Below are positions 33,595 through 41,986 of a stretch of DNA of 64,000 bases, in pieces; position 1 is the first letter of the stretch; every line of letters begins with the position of its first letter. The position numbers and the translations under genes are program-made. Source of the DNA: Halalkalicoccus jeotgali B3 (GTDB lineage Archaea; Halobacteriota; Halobacteria; Halobacteriales; Halalkalicoccaceae); the NCBI RefSeq assembly GCF_000196895.1, contig NC_014297.1:1846295-1910294 (forward strand), given 5' to 3'. The notes under the pieces are model-generated. The model was not told the DNA's origin and ran no database searches. It saw only the letters and a list, made by a program, of their open reading frames with translations.

Positions 33595-34896
33595 CTAGAG
33601 ATAGCCGAACAGCGCCATCCCGAGCCCCACCGCCCAGCCGGTGAGCCCGAGCGCGAGGAGTGCACGTCCCCGGGTGTCGCTGCGGGCCGCCCCTGCCGCG
33701 ATCAGCCCGAGGGCGACGGTCAACCCGATCCGGTGGAGGAACAGCTCGATGGGAACCGCGGCGACTCCGAGCCCGGCGAAGTCCATCACGAACGCCGCCC
33801 CGAGACCGACGAGAGTGAAACCGAAGGCGGGCAGGGGTTCGAGCGACCGCCCGAGCAGGCCGACGATCCGCTGGAGGCCCACCAATCGGCCCGCGGCCTC
33901 GAACGGCCGGGCGAGGACGACCGCCACGATCGGCAGCCCGACGACCAGAACGGGATAGAGTACGGCGACGAACGTCTTCGGGGAAAGCAGGGGCACGGTC
34001 GCCTCCAGGAAGAGGCCGGCGCTTCGCACCCCGAGGTACAGCCCGCCGAGCGCCGCCGCAAGGACGAACCCCCGCGTGTTCGCGAGCGTCCACCCGAGCA
34101 GACGACGGGTCTCGCCGTACACCGCCCGGCGGGTCTCCCGGGTGAGGATGCCGATCAGTCCGAGAATCGCCACGCCGGTGCCCGAGGGAGCGCTCTCGAG
34201 TTCGATTACCGACAGCCAGCCGTCGCTGCCGCCCTCGTCGATCCCGTGGTGCTCACGGCGGACCTCCTCGACGTAGGGCTGGCCGATGAACTCCGATTCG
34301 AGGTCGTTTCGCGAGCTCTGCGTGCCGGTCACGGTGTGACGGAGGCGAAACCAGTCCCAGTACTCCTGATGGGTCTGGATCGCGGTCCAGTCGTCGCTCC
34401 GGGTCGTGTACGCGCGGATGTGGTGGCGGCTGCCGAGGTAGGTCCCCGCGTGGAGCTGATAGCCCTCGTCGATCCAGACGCCCCCGCCGCCGTGGGGCCC
34501 CGTGTCGACGTAGGTGTAGCGGGTCGAGCCGTGGGCGTCGTCCCAGTCGACCCCGCCGTCCTCGACGCTCACCTCGTAGGTTTCGGCTTCGACCGCCTCC
34601 TCGTCGGGGTCGGTCTCCTCCCATTCGAGTTCGGTTCGGTCGTCGAGCGCCTGCCGGACCCGGTCGTCCGAGCCGTGGACGATCATGTTGATCGCCAGCG
34701 TCCGCCCGTCGGCGCCCCGCTCGCGGCTGGTATACGGCCAGAGGTAACTGCCCCCTTCGGCGGGCTGGACGAGCCGCTCGCGCTCGAGCTTCTCCCGGTC
34801 GGTCGGCCCGCCCGTCAGGACCCCGAGCCCGCCGGCCACGAGGTAGCTGGCGACGAGCACGACCAGCCCGAGCAAAAGGAGCCGACGCCGGTTCAT
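33595..34896 (-). CDS. Multi-pass membrane protein with extracellular domain, unknown
   Basis: 433 residues. One membrane segment near the N-terminus (residues 5-27) looks like a signal anchor. A soluble region of about 210 residues follows, with many aromatic, His and Asp residues (for example SRHHIRAYTTRSDDW), and then six or so membrane helices occupy the rest. No family is recognised. It lies 50 bases from the zinc-ribbon gene on the same strand. Confidence 0.72.
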   Translation of the reverse strand: MNRRRLLLLGLVVLVASYLVAGGLGVLTGGPTDREKLERERLVQPAEGGSYLWPYTSRERGADGRTLAINMIVHGSDDRVRQALDDRTELEWEETDPDEEAVEAETYEVSVEDGGVDWDDAHGSTRYTYVDTGPHGGGGVWIDEGYQLHAGTYLGSRHHIRAYTTRSDDWTAIQTHQEYWDWFRLRHTVTGTQSSRNDLESEFIGQPYVEEVRREHHGIDEGGSDGWLSVIELESAPSGTGVAILGLIGILTRETRRAVYGETRRLLGWTLANTRGFVLAAALGGLYLGVRSAGLFLEATVPLLSPKTFVAVLYPVLVVGLPIVAVVLARPFEAAGRLVGLQRIVGLLGRSLEPLPAFGFTLVGLGAAFVMDFAGLGVAAVPIELFLHRIGLTVALGLIAAGAARSDTRGRALLALGLTGWAVGLGMALFGYL

Positions 34897-35290
34897 TGAC
34901 GCTCCGTCGAATACCAGAGACGATGGATAAGCGTTGTGGTTCGTTTCGGTCGATCGCCGGACGGCTATCGGTCGCCGTGCTGAGGCAATCGCTGGGCGTC
35001 GGTGGCGTCGGTAGAAGGGTTGACCAGGAGGCTGGAGGGCCGAGGAACGGCCAGAGACCGGTCCCCATCGCCTGCCAGCTGCCGGCACTCGTGTCTCCGT
35101 CCGTGATAGTGGTGGTCCTTCCGGTAGATGATTCCGGTCAAAGAGACATGCGAGAAAAAGAGCGCTCGCCTCCGTTTCGCTCTGCCGTCCCGCCGGAGGG
35201 TGGTATCGCTGCCGCCCACTCTATCTATGGAACGATACGTTCTCCCGGGAGCGAATCGATCGGCGAGACGCCGCGGGTCGCGACCGGGAG
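34897..35290. other. Intergenic region, no gene seen
   Basis: 394 bases between the F420-oxidoreductase stop and the start of the membrane protein gene on the same strand. Only short, basic-composition frames are present. No clear hairpin with T-run, tRNA or repeat was seen. It probably carries the promoter of the membrane protein gene near its left end. Confidence 0.4.
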
Positions 35291-36865
35291 TCAGTGATCG
35301 CTCTCGTGGGGGTTCGGTTCGACGCCGTAGTTCGCGGCGTGTTCGGTGTACTCGATAAACCGGGGCGCGTCGGGGTCGAACGGGCGTTCGAGCGACTCGA
35401 ACGCCTGCTTCTTGTCCCAGCCCTGCAGTTTTCCGACTGCCGAGCGGTCCTCCAGGTCGTGATACTCGAGGTCCGGTTCCGTGAGTTCCCAGGCGTCCAT
35501 CCCACGCTCGGTGCGGACGATCACGCTCGAGTACTCGTCGCTCGATCCCACAGAGCCGACGGTCAGATCCGCACAGTAGCCCGTGAAGTCCGCACACTCG
35601 TTGCAGCCCTTGAGGGTGGCGTCGTGGAACTCCGTGACGTCCTCGCGCAGGAGCAACTCGCCCTCGTGATCGTAGACGATCATGTCGCCGTGGAGTACGT
35701 CCATCTTCCCGATCTCGTCGGGGGAGATCCCACGCTTTTCTTCCAACTGCTCGCCGATGAGTCGGTGGTAGTTGAAGTTCTTCGTACACATCAGCGCGAT
35801 CGTGTAGTCGATCGCGCGGACCCCTTCGTCCTGACCGCCGTACTCCCATTCGAACTCCTGTAGGGCGCGGATTCCCTCGATCTCACAGGGCGTGCCCACC
35901 ATCGCGAGCGAGATGTCCTCCGGGTCCTTCTCGGGGAGTTTGTGCTCCCACTGGTCGAGGTCGAGGTTCCCGAGCGCCATCGTCTGGTTGTAGAAACTCC
36001 CCGCGTTGGCAATGACGTCCTCGGGAGTGGTCGCGAGGAAGCTTTCTGCCTTCCAGGGCTCCTCGTCTGACTCGGTCGCGATCAGCGCGCCGTCGATCTC
36101 ACCCTTTTCCAGAAGCGTCGAGAGCACGCCCGTGACGACGCCGCCGTCCTGGGCGCCGTCGGTCCAGTCATCCTCGATGCGCGCGGAGAACTCCGTGATG
36201 GGGTCGCCCGCGCCCTTCACGTTGTCCTCGCCGCCCGTAACCACCCACTGGCGCTCGTAGCGCAGTCCCCCGCGGGGACAGAAGTCCCAGCACAGCGAAC
36301 AGCCCGTACACATCTTGACGAGTTCGGGCAGGTCGTCGTCGCCGATCCCGATCGAATCGGAGGGACAGGCCGCAACGCAGGTCCCACACTGGATGCACCG
36401 CCCGTCGTCGATAACGGCCGTATCGAGCTCCATGAACCAGGTCTTCTCGTCGGGCGTCTCGATGTCGTTCATCTCCGAGCGGATCGAATCGGACGGGGTG
36501 TCGAGGTCGACACCCGCCGGGACGTTCACGCGCTCGGCCGGGTCGTCCTCTAGAGTCTGGCTCGTCCCCTCGCTCGGCGTCGTGAACTGCAGGTCCCCGA
36601 GGCGTCCATCAGGGCCGACGTTGACCGCGCCGCCACTACCGTCGGCGGCCACTTTCGAACCACCGCCACAGCTGCCATCCCCGCAGCCACAGTCGTCGAC
36701 AGCGCGCTCCGTGGTCGTTTCGACCCCGCTCTCGTCGGCTCGCCGATAGCGGATCGGCTTCGCGTCGGGGTCGGTTCCCGTCGGGTTGCGTGGCCCGCTC
36801 GTCGGCGGGACGCTCGTTCCCGGGGTATCGGAATCGGGCACGCGGGGGAGCGGGCGCTCAGTCAT
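35291..36865 (-). CDS. FrhB-like coenzyme F420 oxidoreductase with N-terminal 2x[4Fe-4S] domain
   Basis: 524 residues. An unusual N-terminal region of about 145 residues contains a short Cys-rich patch (CGCGDGSC near 59-66). A two-cluster ferredoxin domain follows, with CIQCGTCVAACP (Cys157, 160, 163, 167) and CTGCSLCWDFCP (Cys186, 189, 192, 196). The FrhB/FdhB N- and C-terminal domains fill residues 210-520 and should bind F420 and FAD. Its start overlaps the stop of the siroheme reductase gene by 8 bases. The order ferredoxin, FrhB matches the N-terminal half of methanogen Fsr. It likely oxidises F420H2 and passes electrons to the reductase, an inference. Confidence 0.88.
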   Translation of the reverse strand: MTERPLPRVPDSDTPGTSVPPTSGPRNPTGTDPDAKPIRYRRADESGVETTTERAVDDCGCGDGSCGGGSKVAADGSGGAVNVGPDGRLGDLQFTTPSEGTSQTLEDDPAERVNVPAGVDLDTPSDSIRSEMNDIETPDEKTWFMELDTAVIDDGRCIQCGTCVAACPSDSIGIGDDDLPELVKMCTGCSLCWDFCPRGGLRYERQWVVTGGEDNVKGAGDPITEFSARIEDDWTDGAQDGGVVTGVLSTLLEKGEIDGALIATESDEEPWKAESFLATTPEDVIANAGSFYNQTMALGNLDLDQWEHKLPEKDPEDISLAMVGTPCEIEGIRALQEFEWEYGGQDEGVRAIDYTIALMCTKNFNYHRLIGEQLEEKRGISPDEIGKMDVLHGDMIVYDHEGELLLREDVTEFHDATLKGCNECADFTGYCADLTVGSVGSSDEYSSVIVRTERGMDAWELTEPDLEYHDLEDRSAVGKLQGWDKKQAFESLERPFDPDAPRFIEYTEHAANYGVEPNPHESDH

Positions 36866-38555
36866 CGGCGGCCACCCCCTTCGAGACGGGCGCATCCGCA
36901 CCCTGCATCACCGCCCGCAGGCGGTCGTTCTCGACCTGCCGCGTCCACTCGTAGAAGCGCTCCCCGTCCTCGCGTTCCTCGGCGTACGCCGAAAAGAGCG
37001 TTTCGAGCGCGGGAATGACGGCATCGGCAGGAACGGCCGTCTCCACCCAATCGAGAAACGCGTTGTCGGTGCCGAGACTCCCCCCGAGGCCGAAGTCCAT
37101 GCCCTCGACGATGTCGTCGGCATCTCCGTCGCCATCCGTGTCCAGTTGCACGGTCTCGCCGCGGAAGCCGATGTCCGCGATCTGGGGCTGGGCACACGAG
37201 GCCGAACAGCCGCTCATGTGCATTCGCACCACCTCGAGGTCCTCGGGCGTCTCGATGCGCTCGTCGAGTTCGCGTGCCCACCGCCTGACGCGGTTTTTCG
37301 TCTCGATGATGCCGTAGTTACAGAACTCGCTGCCGGTGCAGCCGACCGCCCCCCGCGAGAACGGGCCGGGATCGGGCTGGTAGTCGGCGGCGAAGGGTTC
37401 GTTGAGTAGGTCCTCGACGTTCTCCGCGGGGATATGGGTGATGAGGAAGTTCTGATCCGTAGCCAGCCGGACCGAACTCTCCTCGGTGCCGTACTCGCGG
37501 GCGGCGCGGGCGGCTGCGGCGAACTCCTCGCCGCCCATTCGTCCGGCGATCACGTTGAACCCGACGTAGTTCAATCCGGGCTCTCGCTGGTCGTGGACGC
37601 CGACGTGATCGCCCCGGTAGCCCTCGGTGAGGCCCTCGCCCCGTTCGCGCAAGTCGACCGAACACCGATCGCGGACGGCCGCCTCGAAGTTCTCGGGGCC
37701 GAGTTGCTGGACGAGATAGCGCATCCGACAGACCCCGCGGTTGTGCCGGTCGCCGAGCTCCTTGAACGTCTGGGCGACGGCACGACAGAACTCGACTGTG
37801 TCCTCCGGGCGCACGAAGACGTCGAGTTCCGAGGCCATGCGCGGGCCATCGGAGAGGCCGCCGCCGACGCGGGCGTGAAAGCCGTAGTGGGGTTCGCCGT
37901 CGATCCGTTTTCGGGCCGGCACCAGCCCGGCGTCGTTGATCTGCGATTGGGCACAGTCGTGTTTGCAGCCGGTGATCGTCATCTTGAACTTCCGGGGCAG
38001 GTTCGCGTATTCGCGATTGCCCGTGAAAAAGTCCGAGACTGCGTCGATAACGGGCTGGGCGTCGAAACACTCGTGATCGTCGAGACCGGCGGCCGGACAG
38101 CCGAGCACGTTTCGCGCGCCGTCGCCACAGCCCTGGATCGTCGTCAGCCCCACCTCGTCGTAGCGCTCCCAGATCTCGGGGATGTCCTCGATCTCGATCC
38201 AATGCGTTTGAACGTCCTGTCGGGTCGTGACGTCGAGGAAGGCGTCGCCCCACAGGTCGTTTTGCTCGCTGCCGCCGTATTCTTCGGGTGCGGTCGCGAA
38301 CTCCGTGGCGACCTCGCCGATCACCTCGGCTTGCTCGGGGGTTAGTCGACCACCGGGGACCTTCGTGCGCATCATCAGATACCCCCGCTGGCGACCGTGG
38401 GTGTACATTCCGGTCCACTTCATGCGCTCCCAGACGCCCTCGCCCGCCCGCTCCTCGATCTCGTCGAACGACAGCCCCGCCGCGGCGTACTCGTGGACGT
38501 CCTCGACTGCGTCGAGGGGATGTTTCTCCCGTTTCCATTCCTCTACCGTGTTCAC
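36858..38555 (-). CDS. Siroheme nitrite/sulfite reductase, NirA-like
   Basis: 565 residues with the duplicated ferredoxin-like and sulfite-reductase domains. The [4Fe-4S]-siroheme site is CTGSEFC (Cys406, Cys412) and CSASC (Cys450, Cys454). GIIETK after the first pair and QGCGDGARNVLGCPAAG in the first half follow ferredoxin-nitrite reductases more than assimilatory sulfite reductases. It performs a six-electron reduction of nitrite to ammonia or sulfite to sulfide. The normal partner would be ferredoxin; here the overlapping gene encodes an F420-binding protein instead. A candidate operator and promoter lie about 300 bases upstream. Confidence 0.9.
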   Translation of the reverse strand: MNTVEEWKREKHPLDAVEDVHEYAAAGLSFDEIEERAGEGVWERMKWTGMYTHGRQRGYLMMRTKVPGGRLTPEQAEVIGEVATEFATAPEEYGGSEQNDLWGDAFLDVTTRQDVQTHWIEIEDIPEIWERYDEVGLTTIQGCGDGARNVLGCPAAGLDDHECFDAQPVIDAVSDFFTGNREYANLPRKFKMTITGCKHDCAQSQINDAGLVPARKRIDGEPHYGFHARVGGGLSDGPRMASELDVFVRPEDTVEFCRAVAQTFKELGDRHNRGVCRMRYLVQQLGPENFEAAVRDRCSVDLRERGEGLTEGYRGDHVGVHDQREPGLNYVGFNVIAGRMGGEEFAAAARAAREYGTEESSVRLATDQNFLITHIPAENVEDLLNEPFAADYQPDPGPFSRGAVGCTGSEFCNYGIIETKNRVRRWARELDERIETPEDLEVVRMHMSGCSASCAQPQIADIGFRGETVQLDTDGDGDADDIVEGMDFGLGGSLGTDNAFLDWVETAVPADAVIPALETLFSAYAEEREDGERFYEWTRQVENDRLRAVMQGADAPVSKGVAADD

Positions 38556-38844
38556 GTGAGGTCACCTCTGTGAGCGAACATGAGCCCGTCGGAGCAAACC
38601 CCGACGCTGATCATGCGAGCCACCTCCACCGAAGACGGGCAAGGGACGGCGTCGCCGCGACAGTGTTCATGTGCGCTCGCCCCGCCGCGAGCGCGGCGTC
38701 GATACTCGTCGGCGCGACCGTCGTCCCGACCCATCGAAGGATTGTGTCATGATCACAGCTCTCATGGATCTAGCAACCGTTACCGACGACATAGGTGTCC
38801 GCGTTGGGGCGAACCCTGTCACCGGTCGGCACTACCAGCGAAAT
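38556..38844. other. Leader region upstream of nirA-like gene, no convincing gene
   Basis: Only a few short arginine-rich frames occur on the minus strand here, one of about 60 codons ending at the reductase start; none looks like a haloarchaeal protein. If transcription starts at the TATA-like element near 38889, about 300 bases of untranslated leader precede the reductase. It could hold regulatory RNA structure, which cannot be assessed by eye. Confidence 0.35.
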
Positions 38845-38897
38845 TCACGGCTATCCGTGACAAGTGGCCTCATGGACCGAAGTAAGAGGATATATTT
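38845..38897 (-). promoter_or_regulatory. Inverted repeat and TATA-like box upstream of nirA-like operon
   Basis: TCACGG and CCGTGA form a perfect 6-base inverted repeat with a 4-base spacer at 38845-38860. On the minus strand it lies about 30 bases downstream of the TATA-like AAATATATCC (complement of 38888-38897), where a start site is expected. This is a typical repressor position. The regulator is unknown. Confidence 0.4.
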
Positions 38898-38939
38898 GCC
38901 TATTTCCGGGCGATCGTTCGCCGACGGCGAGCGGACCGG

Positions 38940-39410
38940 CTACCCGAGGAACCGCTTGAGGCGTGCGAACAGGCCCTTCGAGGGATCGCCGCCGAGCTGT
39001 TCTTGGCCTCTGGCGGGCTGTCGGTCGTCGGCCGCACTCTCCTCTGTGGTCTCGGTCTCGGTCTCGGTGCTTTCGGTGTCGGCTTCGATGGCGGCGGTCG
39101 ACCCGCTCTCGGCCAGTTCGATGGCCTGCTCGATCAGCCCCTCGGCGTCGTTGACGCCGTCCTTGACCGTCCCGTTTACGAGGGGTTTGTCCTCGAACCG
39201 GTCGCGGTTGACCGACGTGTCGGCGGCGATGATCACCGCATCGGCGGCCGCGATCTCCTCGGTGGTGAGTTCGTCCTGAGTTCCCATGGCACCCTGCACC
39301 TCGACGGAGACGTCGTGGCCCAGGTCCTCCGCGGTGGTGCGGAGGTTCTCCGCAGCCATCTGGCTGTGGGCGATGCCTGTCGGACACGAGGTGATTGCGA
39401 CGATCTTCAT
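38940..39410 (-). CDS. ptfB: PTS fructose EIIB component
   Basis: 156 residues. The EIIB domain begins at once with KIVAITSCPTGIAHSQMAAE, placing the phosphocysteine at Cys9, and ends around residue 100. An acidic, Thr/Glu-rich linker follows, and a short basic tail (LFARLKRFLG) closes the protein, an unusual extra. It accepts phosphate from EIIA and passes it to fructose as EIIC transports it. The ATG overlaps the stop of ptsI by four bases. It is the last gene of the PTS operon. Confidence 0.93.
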   Translation of the reverse strand: MKIVAITSCPTGIAHSQMAAENLRTTAEDLGHDVSVEVQGAMGTQDELTTEEIAAADAVIIAADTSVNRDRFEDKPLVNGTVKDGVNDAEGLIEQAIELAESGSTAAIEADTESTETETETTEESAADDRQPARGQEQLGGDPSKGLFARLKRFLG

Positions 39411-41101
39411 GGGTCGGTAAGTAGGTTCGTGACGTCCGCTCTTGTAGTTGTGGCCAGCGCGCGCTCGGCGAGGTCGTTCGCACGATCCGTCTCGACGGCC
39501 CCGACGTTCGCCTTGACCGCGGGGATCGTGACCGCGCTCATACTGAGTTCGTCGAGCCCCAGCCCGATCAGCAGCTCGGTCAGGTCGGGGTCGCCGGCCA
39601 TCTCGCCGCACATACCGATCCACGCGTCGTTGTCGTGTGCGGCCTCGATACTCCGACGGATCGCTCGCAACACGGGCGGGTGAAGCGGATCGTGCAGATC
39701 CGCCACGCGCTCGTTTTCGCGCGCGGCGGCCATGACGTACTGTGCGAGGTCGTTCGTCCCGATGCTGAGGAAATCGACGCGGGAAGCGAGTTCCTCGGCC
39801 ACGAAGACCGCCCCCGGCGTCTCGATCATGACCCCAAGTTCCGGTATCGCGTACTCCAGTCCCTCCGATGCCAGCGAGTCGGCGACGGCCTCGACCCTGT
39901 CGAGGGCACGGTCGAGCTCCTCGACGGTCGAGACCAGCGGGAACATGACGGCCAGATCGCCGCCCGCGACGGCTCCGGCCCGGAGCAGCGCCCGGAGCTG
40001 GGTCTCGAAGAGCTCTCTATCCGATCCCAGCGACCGGCGGATCCCCCGCTCGCCGAGGAAGGGGTTCTCCTCCGCGGGCAGGTCGAGGTACGGGATCTGC
40101 TTGTCGCCGCCGATGTCGAGGGTGCGGACGACGACCCGTCCCTCCGGGAAGGCTTCGAGCGCCTCGACGTAGCGCTCGTACTGTTCGTCCTCTGCGGGGG
40201 GCTCCTCGCGGTCGAGAAAGAGGAACTCCGTCCGGTAGAGGCCGATCCCGTCGGCGCCCTGCGAGACGGCCCCCTCCAGATCGGCGGCCCGGCCGACGTT
40301 CGCGGCGACCTCGATCTTCCGACCGTCGCTCGTCGCGACCCGCTCGCGGATGGCCGCCTCCTCCGGGCCGGCGCGAGCGTCCGCGACCCGCTCGTCGGTC
40401 GGATCGGCGGCGACGATACCCTCCTCACCGTCGACGACGATCCGCTCGCCCTCCTCGATCGACTCGAGGTCGGAGCCGACCCCGAGGACCGCCGGGATGG
40501 CGAGCGAGCGCGCGAAGATGGCCGCGTGTGAGGTCCGCCCGCCGGTGGCGGTCGCAAAGCCGGCCACGCGCTCGGGATCGAGCTGGGCGGTGTCGCTCGG
40601 GGTGAGCCGTTCGGCCAGCAGGATCGACCCTTCGGGGAGCTCCGCGAGATCGACCCGCTCGCCGCCGGTGAGCAGGCGGACGAGCCGGTCGCGCACGTCC
40701 CGCAGGTCGTCGGCGCGCTCGGCCGTCTGCCCGTCCATCCCCTCGAACTGGGCGATGGGGCCCTCGAAGGCCTCCCGGACGGCGCCCGCCGCGGGTGTCC
40801 CCCCCTCGATGGCCTCGGTGACCCCCGTCTCGATCTGGGGGTCGTCGAGGAACTGGCGGTGGGCGTCGAAGACTGCCGCCTCCTCCTCACCGACCCGTTC
40901 TGCAGTGCGCTCGCGCTCGGCGTCGAGCTCCTCGTGGGCACGCTCGCGGGCGGTTTCGAAGCGGTCTCGCTCGGCCTCGCGCTCGGCCTCCGGAACCGGT
41001 TCGCCGGATTCGTCGCCGGTCTCGGCCGGCCGGTACCAGACGACGCTCCCGACGCCGGTTCGGGGGGTCGCGCCGATTCCCTCGATGACGCGCTCGCTCA
41101 T
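39407..41101 (-). CDS. ptsI: PTS enzyme I (PEP-protein phosphotransferase)
   Basis: 564 residues, full length. The phosphohistidine is His192 in TGGRTSHAAIFARSL, and the PEP-binding barrel has DFLSIGTNDLAQY and the C-terminal GMCGEMAGDP. The enzyme takes phosphate from PEP and gives it to HPr. It overlaps ptsH (ATGA at 41098-41101) and ptfB (39407-39410), so the three are translationally coupled. The same order is known from the fructose-induced Haloferax volcanii locus. Confidence 0.95.
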   Translation of the reverse strand: MSERVIEGIGATPRTGVGSVVWYRPAETGDESGEPVPEAEREAERDRFETARERAHEELDAERERTAERVGEEEAAVFDAHRQFLDDPQIETGVTEAIEGGTPAAGAVREAFEGPIAQFEGMDGQTAERADDLRDVRDRLVRLLTGGERVDLAELPEGSILLAERLTPSDTAQLDPERVAGFATATGGRTSHAAIFARSLAIPAVLGVGSDLESIEEGERIVVDGEEGIVAADPTDERVADARAGPEEAAIRERVATSDGRKIEVAANVGRAADLEGAVSQGADGIGLYRTEFLFLDREEPPAEDEQYERYVEALEAFPEGRVVVRTLDIGGDKQIPYLDLPAEENPFLGERGIRRSLGSDRELFETQLRALLRAGAVAGGDLAVMFPLVSTVEELDRALDRVEAVADSLASEGLEYAIPELGVMIETPGAVFVAEELASRVDFLSIGTNDLAQYVMAAARENERVADLHDPLHPPVLRAIRRSIEAAHDNDAWIGMCGEMAGDPDLTELLIGLGLDELSMSAVTIPAVKANVGAVETDRANDLAERALATTTRADVTNLLTDP

Positions 41102-41385
41102 GACTCGCCTTCGGGCGTTGAGAGCACCCTCTCGAGGGCGTCGAGCGCCTCCTCGGCGTCCTCCCCTTCGGCGACGATCCGGAGGTGCTCGCCCTGTTTG
41201 ACCCCGAGGCTCGTCACCGCGATCATGCTGCCGGCGTCGATGAGGTCCTCGTCCCCGTCCTCGGCGCTCCCGATCTTCACCGTCGCGTCGTGGTCGTTGG
41301 CTGTCTCGACGAACGTCGCGGCGGGGCGGGCGTGCAGTCCTGCTTCGGGGACGATCTCGACGGTCCGCTCGTGGGTTTCGCTCAT
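41098..41385 (-). CDS. ptsH: PTS phosphocarrier HPr
   Basis: 95 residues with GLHARPA, phosphohistidine His18, and the second conserved block IDAGSMIAVTSLGVKQG near 49-65. It carries phosphate from enzyme I to EIIA. An HPr kinase regulatory role cannot be assumed: the serine position is kept (Ser53), but no kinase is known in haloarchaea. The gene is preceded by 115 bases that hold two copies of a hairpin-forming repeat, the only sizeable gap inside the operon. Confidence 0.95.
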   Translation of the reverse strand: MSETHERTVEIVPEAGLHARPAATFVETANDHDATVKIGSAEDGDEDLIDAGSMIAVTSLGVKQGEHLRIVAEGEDAEEALDALERVLSTPEGES

Positions 41386-41414
41386 GCGACTACCCCCAGA
41401 GTATAGCTCTGGTA

Positions 41415-41510
41415 TAGTCGCATTCGCTCACTTCGTTCACTCATGCGACCACCTCCGGATCTTCGATCCGGCGTAGTCGCATTCGTTCGCTTACGCTCAC
41501 TCATGCGACC
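41415..41510. repeat. Two imperfect direct repeats, each able to form a hairpin (MSERSE-type)
   Basis: Copies at 41415-41450 and 41474-41510 share tagtcgcattcg at one end and ctcatgcgacc at the other, with small differences and one indel. On the minus strand each runs from GTCGCAT to ATGCGAC, a perfect 7-base stem around a loop of about 20 bases. Read from the ATG in the first arm they would encode MSERSERMRL and MSERKRTNAT. Part of the sequence also recurs at the ptsH start itself (ctcatgcgac). They lie between ptfA and ptsH and could attenuate or process the transcript. Confidence 0.6.
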
Positions 41511-41977
41511 GCCTCCTGAAGGACCGACTGGACGTCCGCGGGCGTCTCGGCGGCGTAGAGCCCATCCCGTACCTCCTCGTGCATCAGCGCCCGCGAGAGC
41601 GCGCTCAGGATCTCGAGGTGGTCCTCGCCACCGGACGCGGGGACGAGGATCAGGAACAGTAGCTTCGCGGGTTCGTCGTCCATCGACCCGAAGTCGACGC
41701 CGGACGACGAACGTGCGAAGGCAAGTGACGGGCGCTTGACGGCGTCGGTCTGGGCGTGGGGAATCCCGATTCCCATTCCGACGCCGGTCGTCGTCTGCTC
41801 TTCGCGTTCCAACAGCGCATCGAGCGCCCGCTCGCGATCGGAGACGCGCCCCGACTCGACGACCAGATCGAGCAGGTGCTCGATGCAGGCGTCCTTCTCT
41901 GCGGGCGGTTCCGAAAGCGAGATCTGTTCTTCGGGCAGCAGGTCGTCGATGTCCTCGTTGGTGATTGTCGAACTCAT
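41501..41977 (-). CDS. ptfA: PTS fructose EIIA component
   Basis: 158 residues, one EIIA(Fru/Mtl) domain. The phosphohistidine is His74 in GMGIGIPHAQTDAV, with LLFLILVPASGGEDHLEILS following as the usual second block. It passes phosphate from HPr to EIIB. It is 9 bases downstream of ptfC. The final codons overlap the second repeat copy (41501-41510). Function in fructose uptake is supported by the gene set and by pfkB nearby. Confidence 0.95.
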   Translation of the reverse strand: MSSTITNEDIDDLLPEEQISLSEPPAEKDACIEHLLDLVVESGRVSDRERALDALLEREEQTTTGVGMGIGIPHAQTDAVKRPSLAFARSSSGVDFGSMDDEPAKLLFLILVPASGGEDHLEILSALSRALMHEEVRDGLYAAETPADVQSVLQEAVA

Positions 41978-41986
41978 AGATGTGTA

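Noticed and set aside
38552-38734. A 60-codon minus-strand frame ending at the siroheme reductase start
   Set aside because: The product is Arg-rich with no motif, and neighbouring frames are equally open, so coding is not supported.
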